35,355 bases of DNA from contig PATH01000027.1 in NCBI GenBank assembly GCA_002712325.1, forward strand, positions 13,268 to 48,622, given 5' to 3'. Position 1 is the first letter of the stretch, and each line of letters starts with the position of its first letter. The notes beneath the pieces were generated by a model. It searched no databases, was not told the DNA's origin, and worked only from the letters and a program-made list of their open reading frames with translations. This stretch comes from Acidimicrobiaceae bacterium (GTDB lineage Bacteria; Actinomycetota; Acidimicrobiia; Acidimicrobiales; UBA8592). Of this stretch, positions 1-8,744 are shown piece by piece. A program made the position numbers and the translations under genes.

Positions 1-336
1 GACTGGCAAGGCATCGGGAGAGGGCCAGGCGCATACGACCTCGCTTACCTGCTTGGCGGGTCAATGGAAACCGAATTACGAAGAGCTAACGAAAGGGATC
101 TTGTAACTGCCTACCACAATGAACTCTCTAAGAACGGGGTTGAAGGCTACAGCCTTGATAGCGCTTGGAGCGATTATGGCTTTGCGCACCTAATAGGAGG
201 GCTGGCAACTTCTGTCTTCGCTGGTGGAACCCTTGATTTAAGTAACGAACGTGGCAAGGAATTGATAACCATGATGTCCGAGCGGCACGTTACTGCTGCA
301 CTGGACCATGGTGGTTTAGATCAAATACCAAAATAA
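1..336 (+). CDS. Partial phosphotransferase (APH / ecdysteroid-kinase-like), C-terminal end
   Basis: The reading frame is open from base 1 and runs in frame into the ORF that the track starts at 64, so the real gene begins outside the window. The first residues read DWQGIGRGPGAYDLAYLL. This matches the C-lobe segment of aminoglycoside phosphotransferase / EcKinase-type small-molecule kinases, where the D of DWQ is the metal-binding aspartate (equivalent of DFG) and GRGPGAYDLA is a conserved follow-on. The upstream Brenner motif (HGD..xxN) is cut off, so substrate cannot be guessed. The remaining tail is helical and ends in a TAA stop. The ATG at 64 is internal and not a start. The family assignment is good; the substrate is unknown. 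Confidence 0.75.
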   Translation, partial: DWQGIGRGPGAYDLAYLLGGSMETELRRANERDLVTAYHNELSKNGVEGYSLDSAWSDYGFAHLIGGLATSVFAGGTLDLSNERGKELITMMSERHVTAALDHGGLDQIPK

Positions 337-361
337 GCTTCTCTTGGGATCTTAGATATAA

Positions 362-571
362 CTAAAGTGCATTTGTTTGATGAAATCTTGCCCTGTGCAC
401 CTTATAAGAAGCTAGATGCCATTGCCTGCAGTATTGACATAGATAAGGTCTTTGACCTCGATTATGAAGAAAAGCATTTTGGCTATCAATAAAGGACTTT
501 TTCTGACTGCATCGCTTCTCCCCATGCTTTCGTCTAGATTCTTTAGCTTTGTTCGCATATTTATCTGCCAT
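362..571 (-). CDS. Small zinc-ribbon-like protein, 69 aa
   Basis: This short ORF has a recognisable pattern. It has a basic N-terminus, then a Cys (KRCSQKKSF), a helical stretch with an alanine and arginine, then RPYLCQYCRQWHLAS. The C..K..F...A....RPY.C..C..WHL spacing is that of small actinobacterial and phage zinc-binding proteins, in which the lone Cys, the CxxC pair and the His of WHL would hold one zinc. The exact role of that family is not known to me. A TAACAT hexamer lies 6 nt before the ATG, the same arrangement seen at many start codons here, which supports expression as a leaderless mRNA. The overlapping 62-aa ORF at 412-600 in another frame has no such motif and is treated as a shadow. 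It lies alone between the phosphotransferase tail and a divergent nitroreductase. Confidence 0.7.
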   Translation of the reverse strand: MADKYANKAKESRRKHGEKRCSQKKSFIDSQNAFLHNRGQRPYLCQYCRQWHLASYKVHRARFHQTNAL

Positions 572-577
572 ACGCCT

Positions 578-583
578 ATGTTA
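578..583 (-). promoter_or_regulatory. Putative -10 element (TAACAT) of the small zinc-ribbon gene
   Basis: The TAnnnT hexamer ends 6 nt before the ATG at 571, so transcription would start at or beside the start codon and give a leaderless mRNA. No -35 was assigned. Confidence 0.4.
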
Positions 584-601
584 AGTGCTATGTGTGACAT
601 C

Positions 602-607
602 TAATTT
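602..607 (+). promoter_or_regulatory. Possible -10 element (TAATTT) of the nitroreductase gene
   Basis: A TAATTT hexamer lies 22 nt before the ATG at 630, with a Shine-Dalgarno AAAGGA between them. This would be a conventional short-leader transcript, in contrast to the leaderless genes. It lies back to back with the -10 of the minus-strand zinc-ribbon gene. Confidence 0.3.
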
Positions 608-629
608 AGAGATCCTGAAAGGAAACGAC

Positions 630-1259
630 ATGGAAGTTTTTGAGGCAATGAGCACTTGCCGAGCTATGCGATATTTGAAACCTGACGATGTTTCAACTGA
701 TTTGATAGAACAAGTCATAACTGCTGCGACGTGGGCACCAAGCCCAGGTAATTCACAGGGAAGAGATTTCGTTATTGTCACAAATAAGGAAAAGATTCTC
801 ACAATTGCGGATTCTATTGAGGGATCTATGGCTGCCAGAGTTGCTTCAATGGATCGCCCTGACAAGTCACATAAATTGATGCTAGATGGGACTGAACATC
901 TCTTGAAAACGCTCAAAAGTTGCCCGGTCCTTATTTTCGTATGCGGAAAGCCGATTTACCCTCATGGATCCCCAAGGGACTCGTTTGTATGGTCATCCAT
1001 TTACCCGGCTGCGCAAAATCTGATACTGGCAGCTCGAGCGCTGGGGCTCGGGACTGTATTCACAACTTTTCAAGGAGTAGCAGAACAGACTATCCGAGAA
1101 GTATTAGAAATACCCGATGATGTATTGATTGGGTGCATGATCCCTATGGGTTGGCCCGAAAAGAAATTCGGTCCGCTAAACAGAGAACCTTATGGCAATG
1201 TTGCTCATCACAATTCTTGGCAGGGTGAATTACGAATCTATCCGCCTATTCAGAGCTAA
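630..1259 (+). CDS. Nitroreductase-family FMN oxidoreductase
   Basis: This is an FMN-dependent nitroreductase-family protein of 209 aa. The N-terminus MEVFEAMSTCRAMRYLKP carries the family's conserved Arg pair that contacts FMN phosphate. AATWAPSPGNSQ is the usual second FMN loop, and ALGLGTVFTT is the glycine-rich third segment, followed by LEIPDDV, which precedes the last strand. I chose the ATG at 630 rather than the track's 585 because AAAGGA sits 6-7 nt upstream and the family starts just before the first helix. The substrate is not determinable. The family includes nitro- and quinone reductases and also the dehydro-F420 reductase domain that is fused to FbiB in mycobacteria. It converges on the MDMPI gene with a 4-nt stop overlap. 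Confidence 0.9.
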   Translation: MEVFEAMSTCRAMRYLKPDDVSTDLIEQVITAATWAPSPGNSQGRDFVIVTNKEKILTIADSIEGSMAARVASMDRPDKSHKLMLDGTEHLLKTLKSCPVLIFVCGKPIYPHGSPRDSFVWSSIYPAAQNLILAARALGLGTVFTTFQGVAEQTIREVLEIPDDVLIGCMIPMGWPEKKFGPLNREPYGNVAHHNSWQGELRIYPPIQS

Positions 1260-1984
1260 GGGGCTAACGATCCCCAAGCTTGAGCTAATTCAGGTTCTCC
1301 AAAAATCTCTAGACCCTGAGGATCTCGGCCCCAAAGATAGAGCAAAAGGTCAATGGCACTTCCACGAACTGCAACATCTCCCTTAGCATGTTCACGGGTA
1401 ACTACAATTTTGTTACCCGATGGTTTAATAAGCCACTCCCCTTCACCATCTGTTCGATGAAGATGTATTGAACCATCGGGATAAAGAAATTCCTTATTTG
1501 GATTCATTGAGTGCTGCAATGCGCCGTCTATGTACTCACCTATCCCATCACAAGCAACGTCACCATCTACTTCAACGAATTCGCTATCAACTGATTCGGC
1601 ATCCCTCATGTGCAGAAGCGTTTCATGCGTCATACGCCTGATGAAAAATCGAATATCTTGATCTCTTCCCCAAGTCCACACTGGAGTCGCTGGATCACTG
1701 CCGCCAAGCACTTCCAAGAGAACAGAGAATTTATCTATAGCCCATTCTCGCTGATTATTTTCTGGCGGTGTTGGGAATGGTGTGGTCGGTCTCTCAAGGC
1801 TTTCAGACTCAATGACTGAAGTTACAGCCCCATAGACTCTTCCTACATGAGCCATTAAATCGCTTACAGCCCAGTCTGGGCACTGTTTGATTGACTCAGA
1901 TTCGTTTCCTTCAGCTACTGCAAACATGCGTTTTCCAAATAGTTCTAGCGAACCAAGCAGTCGGTTACTATTCATCGGTTGCAT
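1256..1984 (-). CDS. Maleylpyruvate isomerase / mycothiol-dependent DinB-family enzyme
   Basis: This is a two-domain MDMPI-family protein. The N-terminal DinB-like four-helix bundle has CPDWAVSDLMAHVGR (His46) and THETLLHMRDAE (Glu121 and His125). That is the His/Glu/His triad expected to hold the catalytic zinc. The C-terminal part has GDVAVRGSAIDLLLYLWGR, typical of the SCP2-like MDMPI_C domain. Family members use mycothiol or act on unknown substrates, so maleylpyruvate itself is not implied. The start at 1984 has GGGGGG only about 2 nt away; the ATG at 1975 would give a better-spaced ribosome site, so residues 1-3 are uncertain. Its start overlaps the threonine aldolase stop by 17 nt (8 nt with the later start), suggesting co-transcription. 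Confidence 0.85.
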   Translation of the reverse strand: MQPMNSNRLLGSLELFGKRMFAVAEGNESESIKQCPDWAVSDLMAHVGRVYGAVTSVIESESLERPTTPFPTPPENNQREWAIDKFSVLLEVLGGSDPATPVWTWGRDQDIRFFIRRMTHETLLHMRDAESVDSEFVEVDGDVACDGIGEYIDGALQHSMNPNKEFLYPDGSIHLHRTDGEGEWLIKPSGNKIVVTREHAKGDVAVRGSAIDLLLYLWGRDPQGLEIFGEPELAQAWGSLAP

Positions 1985-3023
1985 TTCCCCCCATAGCCCA
2001 ACGAATTCCCTCTAACATTTTTTTCACATCTTCGGCTGTAGTTTCAAAGCTGGTCATTAGACGGACTTCATTTTCTTGTTCCCAATCATAGAAATAGCTC
2101 CAATCTTGGAGAAGCCTTCTTGATTGTGAGGGAAGTTTTAGAAAAGCGGCATTTACTTCTGCCTTTTGAGTAAGTTCGACACCTTCTATCGTTTCAAGCC
2201 CTTCAGCTAATTGAGCGGCCATCATATTCGCATGAGAAGCATGCTTTAGCCAAAGGTCGTTTTCTAGCATCGCTGAGAACTGGGCTGATATGTAGCGCAT
2301 TTTGGATGGGAGTTGAGCAGACTGCTTTTGAATGTACTCTGCAGCGGTTACTAATTCTTCGTTGAAAACAATGATCGCTTCTCCGTAAGCCATGCCATTT
2401 TTTGTTCCCCCAAAGCTTAGAATATCTACGCCAAGGTCGCAGGTGAATTCAGCGACTGAAAGACCTAACGCTGCAGTCGCATTTGCGATACGGGCCCCAT
2501 CCATGTGGACACGCAAGCCCGAACGCTTACAGATATCAATTACCTCTTTCAATTCATCGATTGAATAAAGTGTTCCATATTCAGTAGATTGCGTTAGAGA
2601 AATTGCCCCTGGCTGAGCGTGATGCACAATCCCTAATACCTCGATTTCCTTTTGCAACATCTCTGGTTTTATTTTTGCATCTGCACTATCAAGGTCTATG
2701 AGTTTCGCGCTTAAAAACTTTTCAGGCGCTCCGCATTCATCAATATTTATATGCGATGATTTGGTGCAAATAACGGCTTCCCATGGTTTAAGCATTGCTT
2801 GCAAACCAACAACATTCGCACCCGTTCCTCCGTACGCAAGGAGAGTGGTAACCTCCCTGTTGAAAAGTTCGTTCATTTGCTGTCGTAGCTTCTGGGTGTA
2901 CGGGTCGTCACCATATCCAATAGCGGGGCCGCTATTAACCTCACTTATCGCCGTTAGTACTTCAGGGAGGATTCCGGATGTGTTATCGCTAGCAAAGGAG
3001 GTTGCTGGTGCCTCGGGAGTCAT
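1968..3023 (-). CDS. ltaE: Low-specificity L-threonine aldolase family PLP enzyme
   Basis: This is a fold-type I PLP enzyme of the beta-eliminating lyase / threonine aldolase family, 351 aa, the usual length. The N-terminus has FASDNTSG, close to the family's F.SDN.. start. LLAYGGTGANV forms the phosphate loop, and HMDGARIANA contains the aspartate that pairs with the PLP pyridine nitrogen. ILSFGGTKNG places the Schiff-base lysine at about Lys208. The expected reaction is cleavage of L-threonine or allo-threonine to glycine and acetaldehyde. The protein is cytosolic. It lies downstream of ftsX but probably has its own start signal, since a TAAAGT hexamer lies 6 nt from the ATG. Related families include phenylserine aldolases, so the substrate is inferred. 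Confidence 0.9.
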   Translation of the reverse strand: MTPEAPATSFASDNTSGILPEVLTAISEVNSGPAIGYGDDPYTQKLRQQMNELFNREVTTLLAYGGTGANVVGLQAMLKPWEAVICTKSSHINIDECGAPEKFLSAKLIDLDSADAKIKPEMLQKEIEVLGIVHHAQPGAISLTQSTEYGTLYSIDELKEVIDICKRSGLRVHMDGARIANATAALGLSVAEFTCDLGVDILSFGGTKNGMAYGEAIIVFNEELVTAAEYIQKQSAQLPSKMRYISAQFSAMLENDLWLKHASHANMMAAQLAEGLETIEGVELTQKAEVNAAFLKLPSQSRRLLQDWSYFYDWEQENEVRLMTSFETTAEDVKKMLEGIRWAMGGNATDE

Positions 3024-3029
3024 GGGTTG

Positions 3030-3035
3030 ACTTTA
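3030..3035 (-). promoter_or_regulatory. Putative -10 element (TAAAGT) of the threonine aldolase gene
   Basis: The TAnnnT hexamer ends 6 nt before the ATG at 3023, with no Shine-Dalgarno sequence between; consistent with a leaderless transcript. Confidence 0.4.
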
Positions 3036-3047
3036 TCCGGTAATTGA

Positions 3048-3083
3048 GCTGACGAGATACGAAATGGAAATTACGACGTCAGC
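3048..3083. repeat. Inverted repeat between ftsX and the threonine aldolase gene
   Basis: GCTGACG and CGTCAGC form a perfect 7-bp inverted repeat with a 22-nt loop in the short gap below ftsX. It lacks a T-tract, so it could be a weak hairpin, an operator or chance. Confidence 0.25.
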
Positions 3084-3087
3084 GTGA

Positions 3088-3987
3088 TTAAACATCTAAA
3101 AATCTATAGGCAGCAATTGCTGATCCAACTGACCCTACTAAAGCACCGATCCCTAGAAGCAATATACCGATTTCCCATACCTCACCGCTTCCAACTGCAA
3201 AGCTCTGCAAGATATTCAACACATTATCGCTTGACAGCCATTCTTCGAACGCCCTATTTGCACCATAAACAGAAGCAGTCCCTAAAGCCGCCCCTATTAT
3301 TCCATGAAATGTGCCTTCAAGCATGAACGGAATCAGGATAAACCAATTGGTAGCTCCTACTAGTTTCATAACCTCTATCTCGCGACGGCGCGCAAACATA
3401 GCCATCCGGATCGTATTCAAGATCAAAAGTAGCCCGGTCGCCAAAAGAATAATGCCGGCTCCCAGAACTACCCATCGAATAACATCCGTCGCCGTTTCTA
3501 TCTTTGAAATTTCATCAGTTGCGCGTACTACTTTTTTGACACCTGGCTTGGCTTCGAAACCAGATGCAATTATCTCAATTGCCTCAGCATTGAGCTGAGC
3601 CGGTATCACGCGATAAGAAGATGGAATAACATCTGCAGTAACGAGTTGTGTAATTTCTGGATTATCAGGAAAATAATCTTCGTTAAATTCCTTCAAAGCC
3701 TCCTCTTGACTGACATAACGGTATGAAGAAATTCCAGTAGAGTTATCCAAATCGGTCTGTAGCAAATTCTTTTGATTTTCACTGATATCGGGTTGGACCC
3801 AGATTATGAATTCGACTCCATTCTCCCATCGATCAGTAGCGTTATTCACTCCCTTTTGGAGGAGTAAAGCCACTCCTAGCAAACTCAGTGAAACAGCCAC
3901 TGTCAGCACAGAAGCCAGAGTTAAAGTCAAGTTACGCCTCAGGTTTCTAGCAGTTTCCTTAACGAGGTAGTCAACATTCATTGGCAC
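3088..3987 (-). CDS. ftsX: Cell division ABC transporter permease FtsX
   Basis: FtsX works with FtsE at the division site and transmits ATP hydrolysis to periplasmic peptidoglycan hydrolases or their activators. The sequence shows a basic cytoplasmic N-terminus (ARNLRRN), TM1 at about residues 20-44 and an extracytoplasmic domain to about 170. Three further membrane segments follow, at about 175-195, 215-240 and 265-295, with the cytoplasmic FARRREIEVMKLVGATNWFI loop typical of the FtsX fold between TM2 and TM3. At 299 aa it matches actinobacterial FtsX. The track start is a GTG two codons before an ATG at 3981, and either is possible. It follows ftsE by 12 nt in an operon. The smpB gene that often follows ftsX in actinobacteria is absent. 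Confidence 0.95.
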   Translation of the reverse strand: MPMNVDYLVKETARNLRRNLTLTLASVLTVAVSLSLLGVALLLQKGVNNATDRWENGVEFIIWVQPDISENQKNLLQTDLDNSTGISSYRYVSQEEALKEFNEDYFPDNPEITQLVTADVIPSSYRVIPAQLNAEAIEIIASGFEAKPGVKKVVRATDEISKIETATDVIRWVVLGAGIILLATGLLLILNTIRMAMFARRREIEVMKLVGATNWFILIPFMLEGTFHGIIGAALGTASVYGANRAFEEWLSSDNVLNILQSFAVGSGEVWEIGILLLGIGALVGSVGSAIAAYRFLDV

Positions 3988-3999
3988 AAGACCGATCTA

Positions 4000-4677
4000 C
4001 TACTCATAGACACCTCGAGCTTGATCTCTTACGATTTCTCCATTGTTAAGTTCAATTACTCGCCTCCTCATCGTGTCGACGATACCGCGATCGTGAGTCG
4101 CCATGACTACCGTTGTTCCTGTTTCATTGATCCTCTCAAGAAGTCGCATGATTTCAACAGAAGTCCCAGGATCAAGGTTTCCTGTCGGTTCATCAGCGAG
4201 AAGGATTAACGGTCGGTTCACAAATGCCCGTGCAATGGAGACACGCTGCTGTTCGCCACCAGATAGCTCGTGGGGAAAGCGATGAGTCTTTTCATGTAGG
4301 CCTACCAGTTCTAAAATAGCTGGGACCTGATCTCGAATTATGTGTTTCGGAGTACCAATCACTTCAAGGGCAAAGGCCACATTCTGAGTCACTGTTTTAT
4401 TAGGCAAAAGTTTGAAATCTTGAAAGATGCTACCGATCTGCCTACGCATCCGGGGGACTCTCCACTTGCTTAGAGAGCCAATTTCTTTGCCAGCCACATA
4501 AATACGTCCAGAATCTGGCTCTTCCTCTTTATTCAGTAAGCGAAGAAACGTTGACTTACCCGAACCAGATTGTCCGACTAAGAAAACAAATTCCCCTCTT
4601 TGTATGTCACATGAAGCATCACGCAGAGCCAGAACTTCTCCCTTGTATACCTTCGTAACATCTTCGAGTTTAATCAT
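4000..4677 (-). CDS. ftsE: Cell division ATP-binding protein FtsE
   Basis: FtsE is the ATPase of the FtsEX complex at the cytoplasmic face of the divisome. All ABC motifs are visible: Walker [10 protein letters not shown] at residues 35-43, a Q-loop in IFQDFKLLP, signature LSGGEQQR, Walker [13 protein letters not shown] and the switch histidine in [16 protein letters not shown] is characteristic of FtsE over other ABC ATPases. It is 225 aa, a normal length. Its partner ftsX follows immediately. A 108-nt gap separates it from the upstream prfB. An AAGGGCG stretch upstream of the ATG could serve as a weak ribosome site. No clear promoter was identified in that gap. Confidence 0.97.
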   Translation of the reverse strand: MIKLEDVTKVYKGEVLALRDASCDIQRGEFVFLVGQSGSGKSTFLRLLNKEEEPDSGRIYVAGKEIGSLSKWRVPRMRRQIGSIFQDFKLLPNKTVTQNVAFALEVIGTPKHIIRDQVPAILELVGLHEKTHRFPHELSGGEQQRVSIARAFVNRPLILLADEPTGNLDPGTSVEIMRLLERINETGTTVVMATHDRGIVDTMRRRVIELNNGEIVRDQARGVYE

Positions 4678-4785
4678 TTAGCGCCCTTATTAATATTGAA
4701 AGATTAACACCTCGAAGTCCTTGTGTTGTTTCACTGCGAAGGAACTAGGCGATTAGTAACTGGCAATAGCAGTAGTCATAAACAG

Positions 4786-5898
4786 TTAGATTTCGTTAGA
4801 TTCTGATCGGACCCAACGCAAATAAGACTCAACAAAGGGGTCAATTTGTCCATTCAGAACATTTTCCACTGCCCCGATCTCAAAATTTGTTCTCAAATCT
4901 TTGACCATTTGATAGGGCTGCATCACGTATGATCTTATTTGGCTTCCAAATCCAACATTTTTGTTTTCCCCCCTAATGCTTGCTATTTCGTCCTCTCGTT
5001 GCTGGCGCTCAAGGTCGTGCAATTTTGAAGCTAGCATCTGCATGCACTTTTCTTTATTCTGATGCTGACTTCGCTCGTTCTGACATGACACAACAACGCC
5101 TGTGGGTAGGTGAGTTATTCGGACAGCTGAATCGGTTACGTTCACGTGTTGACCGCCAGCACCTGAAGATCGATATGTATCAATCCTAAGTTCTGTTTCC
5201 TCAATGTCAACTTGATCAGGGACCTCTTCAAAGAACGGAACTACGTGCATTGAGGCGAAGGAAGTATGGCGATTCGCTTGTTTATTAAATGGGGAAATCC
5301 TAACTAAACGATGTACACCATGTTCGGATTGGAGCATTCCGTATGCCCTTCTACCCGTGACTATAAATTCAGCTGATGATATTCCTGCTTCCGTCCCCTC
5401 TGAGACTGCTGTGACATCAAAGGATAGCCCTTTCTGTTCAGCCCATCGCTGATACATTCTCAGGAGCATTTCAGCCCAGTCTTGAGCCTCTGTGCCTCCC
5501 TCACCTGACTGTATATGACAAACAGCATCCCTTTCGTCATGCTCTCCGGTGAACAATGACCGAAGTTCCAGCTCGATGAATTCGCTTTCAATATCATGCA
5601 GTATCTGATTTGCTTCTCCAAGAATAGCGTTGTCGCCTTCTTCATTCGCTAGATCGATGAGGGTTTCTGCGTCTTCAATTTTTAGTTTTAGATTTTGGTA
5701 CACCGTGATGTCTTCAGAGATCTCCGCCAACTCTTGGCTTAATTTCTTAGCGCCTTTGGCATCATCCCAAAAGCCTGGTTGGGCCACCAGATCTTCAAGT
5801 TCGATTTTGCGATCTGTAATTTCTTCTATTCGTAAATATGTTGATGCTTCTTGTAGCCGGTTCTTCGCTTCTCGAAGGTCGGGCAATGATTCAGACAT
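4786..5898 (-). CDS. prfB: Peptide chain release factor 2
   Basis: RF2 recognises UAA and UGA stop codons and triggers peptidyl-tRNA hydrolysis on the ribosome. The tripeptide anticodon SPF is at residues 202-204, and the catalytic GGQ, in SSGAGGQHVNVTDSAVR, is at 248-250. The N-terminal coiled PCRF domain fills the first 110 residues or so. At 370 aa it is full length. The frame is continuous from the ATG, so the programmed +1 frameshift used to autoregulate RF2 in many bacteria is absent, as is common in actinobacteria. The start has both a GTAAGG ribosome-site-like stretch and a TAAGGT -10-like hexamer 7 nt upstream. It is followed by ftsE-ftsX, a recurrent actinobacterial order. Confidence 0.97.
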   Translation of the reverse strand: MSESLPDLREAKNRLQEASTYLRIEEITDRKIELEDLVAQPGFWDDAKGAKKLSQELAEISEDITVYQNLKLKIEDAETLIDLANEEGDNAILGEANQILHDIESEFIELELRSLFTGEHDERDAVCHIQSGEGGTEAQDWAEMLLRMYQRWAEQKGLSFDVTAVSEGTEAGISSAEFIVTGRRAYGMLQSEHGVHRLVRISPFNKQANRHTSFASMHVVPFFEEVPDQVDIEETELRIDTYRSSGAGGQHVNVTDSAVRITHLPTGVVVSCQNERSQHQNKEKCMQMLASKLHDLERQQREDEIASIRGENKNVGFGSQIRSYVMQPYQMVKDLRTNFEIGAVENVLNGQIDPFVESYLRWVRSESNEI

Positions 5899-5905
5899 GA
5901 ATAAA

Positions 5906-5911
5906 ACCTTA
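5906..5911 (-). promoter_or_regulatory. Putative -10 element (TAAGGT) of prfB
   Basis: The TAnnnT hexamer ends 7 nt before the ATG at 5898. The same bases could act as a ribosome binding site (GTAAGG), so the reading as a leaderless promoter is ambiguous here. Confidence 0.3.
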
Positions 5912-5945
5912 CCCTAGAGTCTTCCCTGCATTGGTTTACGGCGAA

Positions 5946-8696
5946 CTAACGCCCACAGCATTGCTTAAATTTCTTTCCTGATCCGCACGGGCACGGATCG
6001 TTCCTTCCTGTTTTTTCATATTCGCTTTTTACTACAGTCTGTTGTTTAGTTGATTTGTTCTCTTCGACAACAGCAGGGGCATTCTCAACGAGTTCTCCAG
6101 CGGACTTATTTGAACTGACTGCGGCGATTGCACCTGATGCTATTTCATCTGTTCCCGAATACTGCACGTTTTGAGATTGATCAAGAGTATTTTGATCATT
6201 ATCGGTGCTCGGATTGTCGCCTATCTCGATGTGGCTGACATATTTTACAAAGTCCTCGCTCACAGAATCCATCATCGTCTCAAACATTTCAAATCCCTCA
6301 CGTTGCCACTCAGTCAAAGGGTTCTTTTGGCCCATAGCTCGTAAATGGATTCCTTCCTTCAAGTAATCCATAGAGTACAAATGGTCCCTCCATCTTTGGT
6401 CGAGGATTCGGAGCATTATCTGCCCCTCCACTTGTCTCATCACATCAGGTGTAAGTTCTTGTTCCCGACTTTCATAGAACTCTATGGCTCTCTCCATAGT
6501 TTCTTCATAGAGAGCATTTACTTCTTCGTGCTTTTCTAGATCTGATAGTTCAATCTTATGGGGCCATAATGCCTGCAAGGCACTTACTAGTCCTTCTAAG
6601 TCCCATTCCTCTCTGTGCTCTGTTGGGCAGTATGTATTTAGTGAATCGTCGATTACTGCTGCGAAATTGTTGATCGTATCCTCTCTGAGGTCCTCTCCAC
6701 TCAAGATTTCATTTCGGCGGGCGTAGATTACCTTTCTCTGTTCATTCATTACTTCATCATATTTCAACACATTTTTGCGGATTTCAGCATTTCGTTGCTC
6801 AACTGTATTTTGTGCTCTCTCTATAGCTTTTGAAACGAACTTATCTCCCAGTGGCGCGTCATCAGGTAGTGCTTTTTTCATCACGAAATCCATTGCGCCT
6901 GTGGCAAAGAGTCGCATGAGTTCATCTTCCAAGGAAAGGTAGAATCTTGATTCTCCTGGATCTCCTTGTCGTCCCGAGCGACCTCGCAACTGGTTATCAA
7001 TACGGCGACTATCGTGTCGCTCAGTTCCGAGAACATAAAGACCACCGACATCCTTAACTTTTCTTCCTTCGTCAGAGCATGTGGATTCGTAATTCTTCAA
7101 GAGTTCGCTGTATCGTTTCTCTCCCGCTGGGTCAGATTGTTCTATTCCTTCTGCACGCAGGTCTCTATCAGCGAGTGCTTCTGGGTTTCCACCGAGAATA
7201 ATGTCAACCCCTCGTCCTGCCATGTTTGTCGCTACTGTAACTGACCCTATACGTCCTGCTTGTGCTACGACATCGGCTTCTTTAGCGTGGAGCTTAGCAT
7301 TCAACACGTTATGTTTGATTCCCCTCTTATCAAGTAAGTCAGAAACAAGTTCGGATTTCTCCACGGATATTGTGCCTACAAGGATTGGCTGACCTTTCTC
7401 ATTGCGTTCTATTATGTCCTCTACCAACGCATTGTATTTACCCATTTCAGATCGGTAGATATAGTCCACTTGGTCTTTTCGCACAATCGGCAGGTTTGTA
7501 GGAATGGGAATAACGTGTAAGCCATATGTGTTATAAAATTCTGCGGCTTCAGTTTCAGCGGTTCCTGTCATGCCAGCGAGTTTCTCATATAGTCGGAAAT
7601 AGTTTTGTAGCGTAATGGTTGCCAACGTTTGATTTTCTTCTTTGATTGACACTCCTTCTTTTGCTTCAACGGCTTGGTGAAGGCCATCGCTCCATCTCCT
7701 TCCATCAAGCACGCGTCCTGTGAACTCATCAACTATTTTCACTTCGCCATTCGCGATGATGTATTCCTTATCTTTGTGGAAAAGTTCCTTGGCTTTTAGA
7801 GCTACTTGAAACTGGTGAACTAGATTTGCAGAAATGCCTTCATAGAGGTTTTCGATCCCTAGAGCCTTCTCTACTGCAGTTACTCCACTCTCTGTTGGTG
7901 CAACTGTTCTCTTCTCTTCATCTACCTCGTAATGTTCATCTCTATTTAATCGTTGAACTATTGATGCAAACTGATTGTAAGTTTTTACTGCGTCAGCTAA
8001 TTTTCCACTTATTATAAGTGGGGTTCTGGCTTCGTCAATGAGGATGCTGTCAATTTCATCGACTATGCAATAGTTGTGACCTCTCTGAACCTTATTCTCC
8101 AACGACATCGTCATGTTGTCACGGAGATAGTCAAACCCTAATTCGTTATTGGTTCCATAGGTTACGTCTGCATCGTATTGTCGCCTTTTATGCTGTGTGT
8201 CCCTACTCCCTGGAACGACTAGCCCGACCTCTAATCCAAGCCAATTGTAGATCTGCCCCATCCATTCAGCGTCTCGTGTCGCCAGATAGTCATTCACCGT
8301 TACGACGTGAACGCCTTCACCGGATAGAGCATTGAGATATATTGGCAGTGTTGAGGTTAAAGTTTTCCCTTCACCTGTCTTCATTTCGGCGACCCATCCA
8401 AAATGCAAAGCTGCTCCACCAATTAATTGAACGTCATAATGTCTTTGCCCGAGTACTCGCTTTGATGCTTCTCTTACGACCGCAAAGGCCTCAATAATCA
8501 GAGAATTTATTCCTTCTCCCTGCTTTACACGAGTTTTGAATTCTGAAGTTTTTGCTCTCAAATCTTCGTCAGAAAGCTTTTGGAAATCCTGCTCTAGCTC
8601 ATTGATATCAGGAACTAGGTCCTGAAGAAGCTTAAGTTTTTTTCCTTCACCAGATCTGAGGATTTTTTTGATTGGGTTTTTACTCAAAGATTTCAA
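5946..8696 (-). CDS. secA: Preprotein translocase ATPase SecA
   Basis: SecA is the ATP-driven motor that pushes preproteins through SecYEG. Walker A lies in MKTGEGKT at about residues 106-112, DEID in CIVDEIDSILIDEARTPL is the DEAD-box Walker B, and DQLRGRSGRQGDPG is motif VI. The C-terminus ends in GRNDPCPCGSGKKFKQCC, the SEC-C zinc finger that binds SecB or the ribosome. At 916 aa it is a full-length canonical SecA rather than the shorter accessory SecA2. The track start is a TTG with GGAG almost touching it. A second TTG three codons later (8687) has better spacing, so the first three residues are doubtful. A low-complexity linker of about 80 residues precedes the zinc finger. Confidence 0.98.
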   Translation of the reverse strand: MKSLSKNPIKKILRSGEGKKLKLLQDLVPDINELEQDFQKLSDEDLRAKTSEFKTRVKQGEGINSLIIEAFAVVREASKRVLGQRHYDVQLIGGAALHFGWVAEMKTGEGKTLTSTLPIYLNALSGEGVHVVTVNDYLATRDAEWMGQIYNWLGLEVGLVVPGSRDTQHKRRQYDADVTYGTNNELGFDYLRDNMTMSLENKVQRGHNYCIVDEIDSILIDEARTPLIISGKLADAVKTYNQFASIVQRLNRDEHYEVDEEKRTVAPTESGVTAVEKALGIENLYEGISANLVHQFQVALKAKELFHKDKEYIIANGEVKIVDEFTGRVLDGRRWSDGLHQAVEAKEGVSIKEENQTLATITLQNYFRLYEKLAGMTGTAETEAAEFYNTYGLHVIPIPTNLPIVRKDQVDYIYRSEMGKYNALVEDIIERNEKGQPILVGTISVEKSELVSDLLDKRGIKHNVLNAKLHAKEADVVAQAGRIGSVTVATNMAGRGVDIILGGNPEALADRDLRAEGIEQSDPAGEKRYSELLKNYESTCSDEGRKVKDVGGLYVLGTERHDSRRIDNQLRGRSGRQGDPGESRFYLSLEDELMRLFATGAMDFVMKKALPDDAPLGDKFVSKAIERAQNTVEQRNAEIRKNVLKYDEVMNEQRKVIYARRNEILSGEDLREDTINNFAAVIDDSLNTYCPTEHREEWDLEGLVSALQALWPHKIELSDLEKHEEVNALYEETMERAIEFYESREQELTPDVMRQVEGQIMLRILDQRWRDHLYSMDYLKEGIHLRAMGQKNPLTEWQREGFEMFETMMDSVSEDFVKYVSHIEIGDNPSTDNDQNTLDQSQNVQYSGTDEIASGAIAAVSSNKSAGELVENAPAVVEENKSTKQQTVVKSEYEKTGRNDPCPCGSGKKFKQCCGR

Positions 8697-8744
8697 GCTC
8701 CATATTCAAGCGCATTCATTAGTTATTAATGCTATCAGGGAAGT

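Noticed and set aside
412-600. 62-aa minus-strand ORF overlapping the small zinc-ribbon gene
   Set aside because: It shares the bases of the 69-aa ORF in another frame and shows no recognisable motif; the zinc-ribbon frame has the Cys/His pattern and a start signal.
4786-5898. Programmed frameshift in prfB
   Set aside because: The frame is open from ATG through GGQ without an in-frame UGA near codon 25, so no frameshift is needed.
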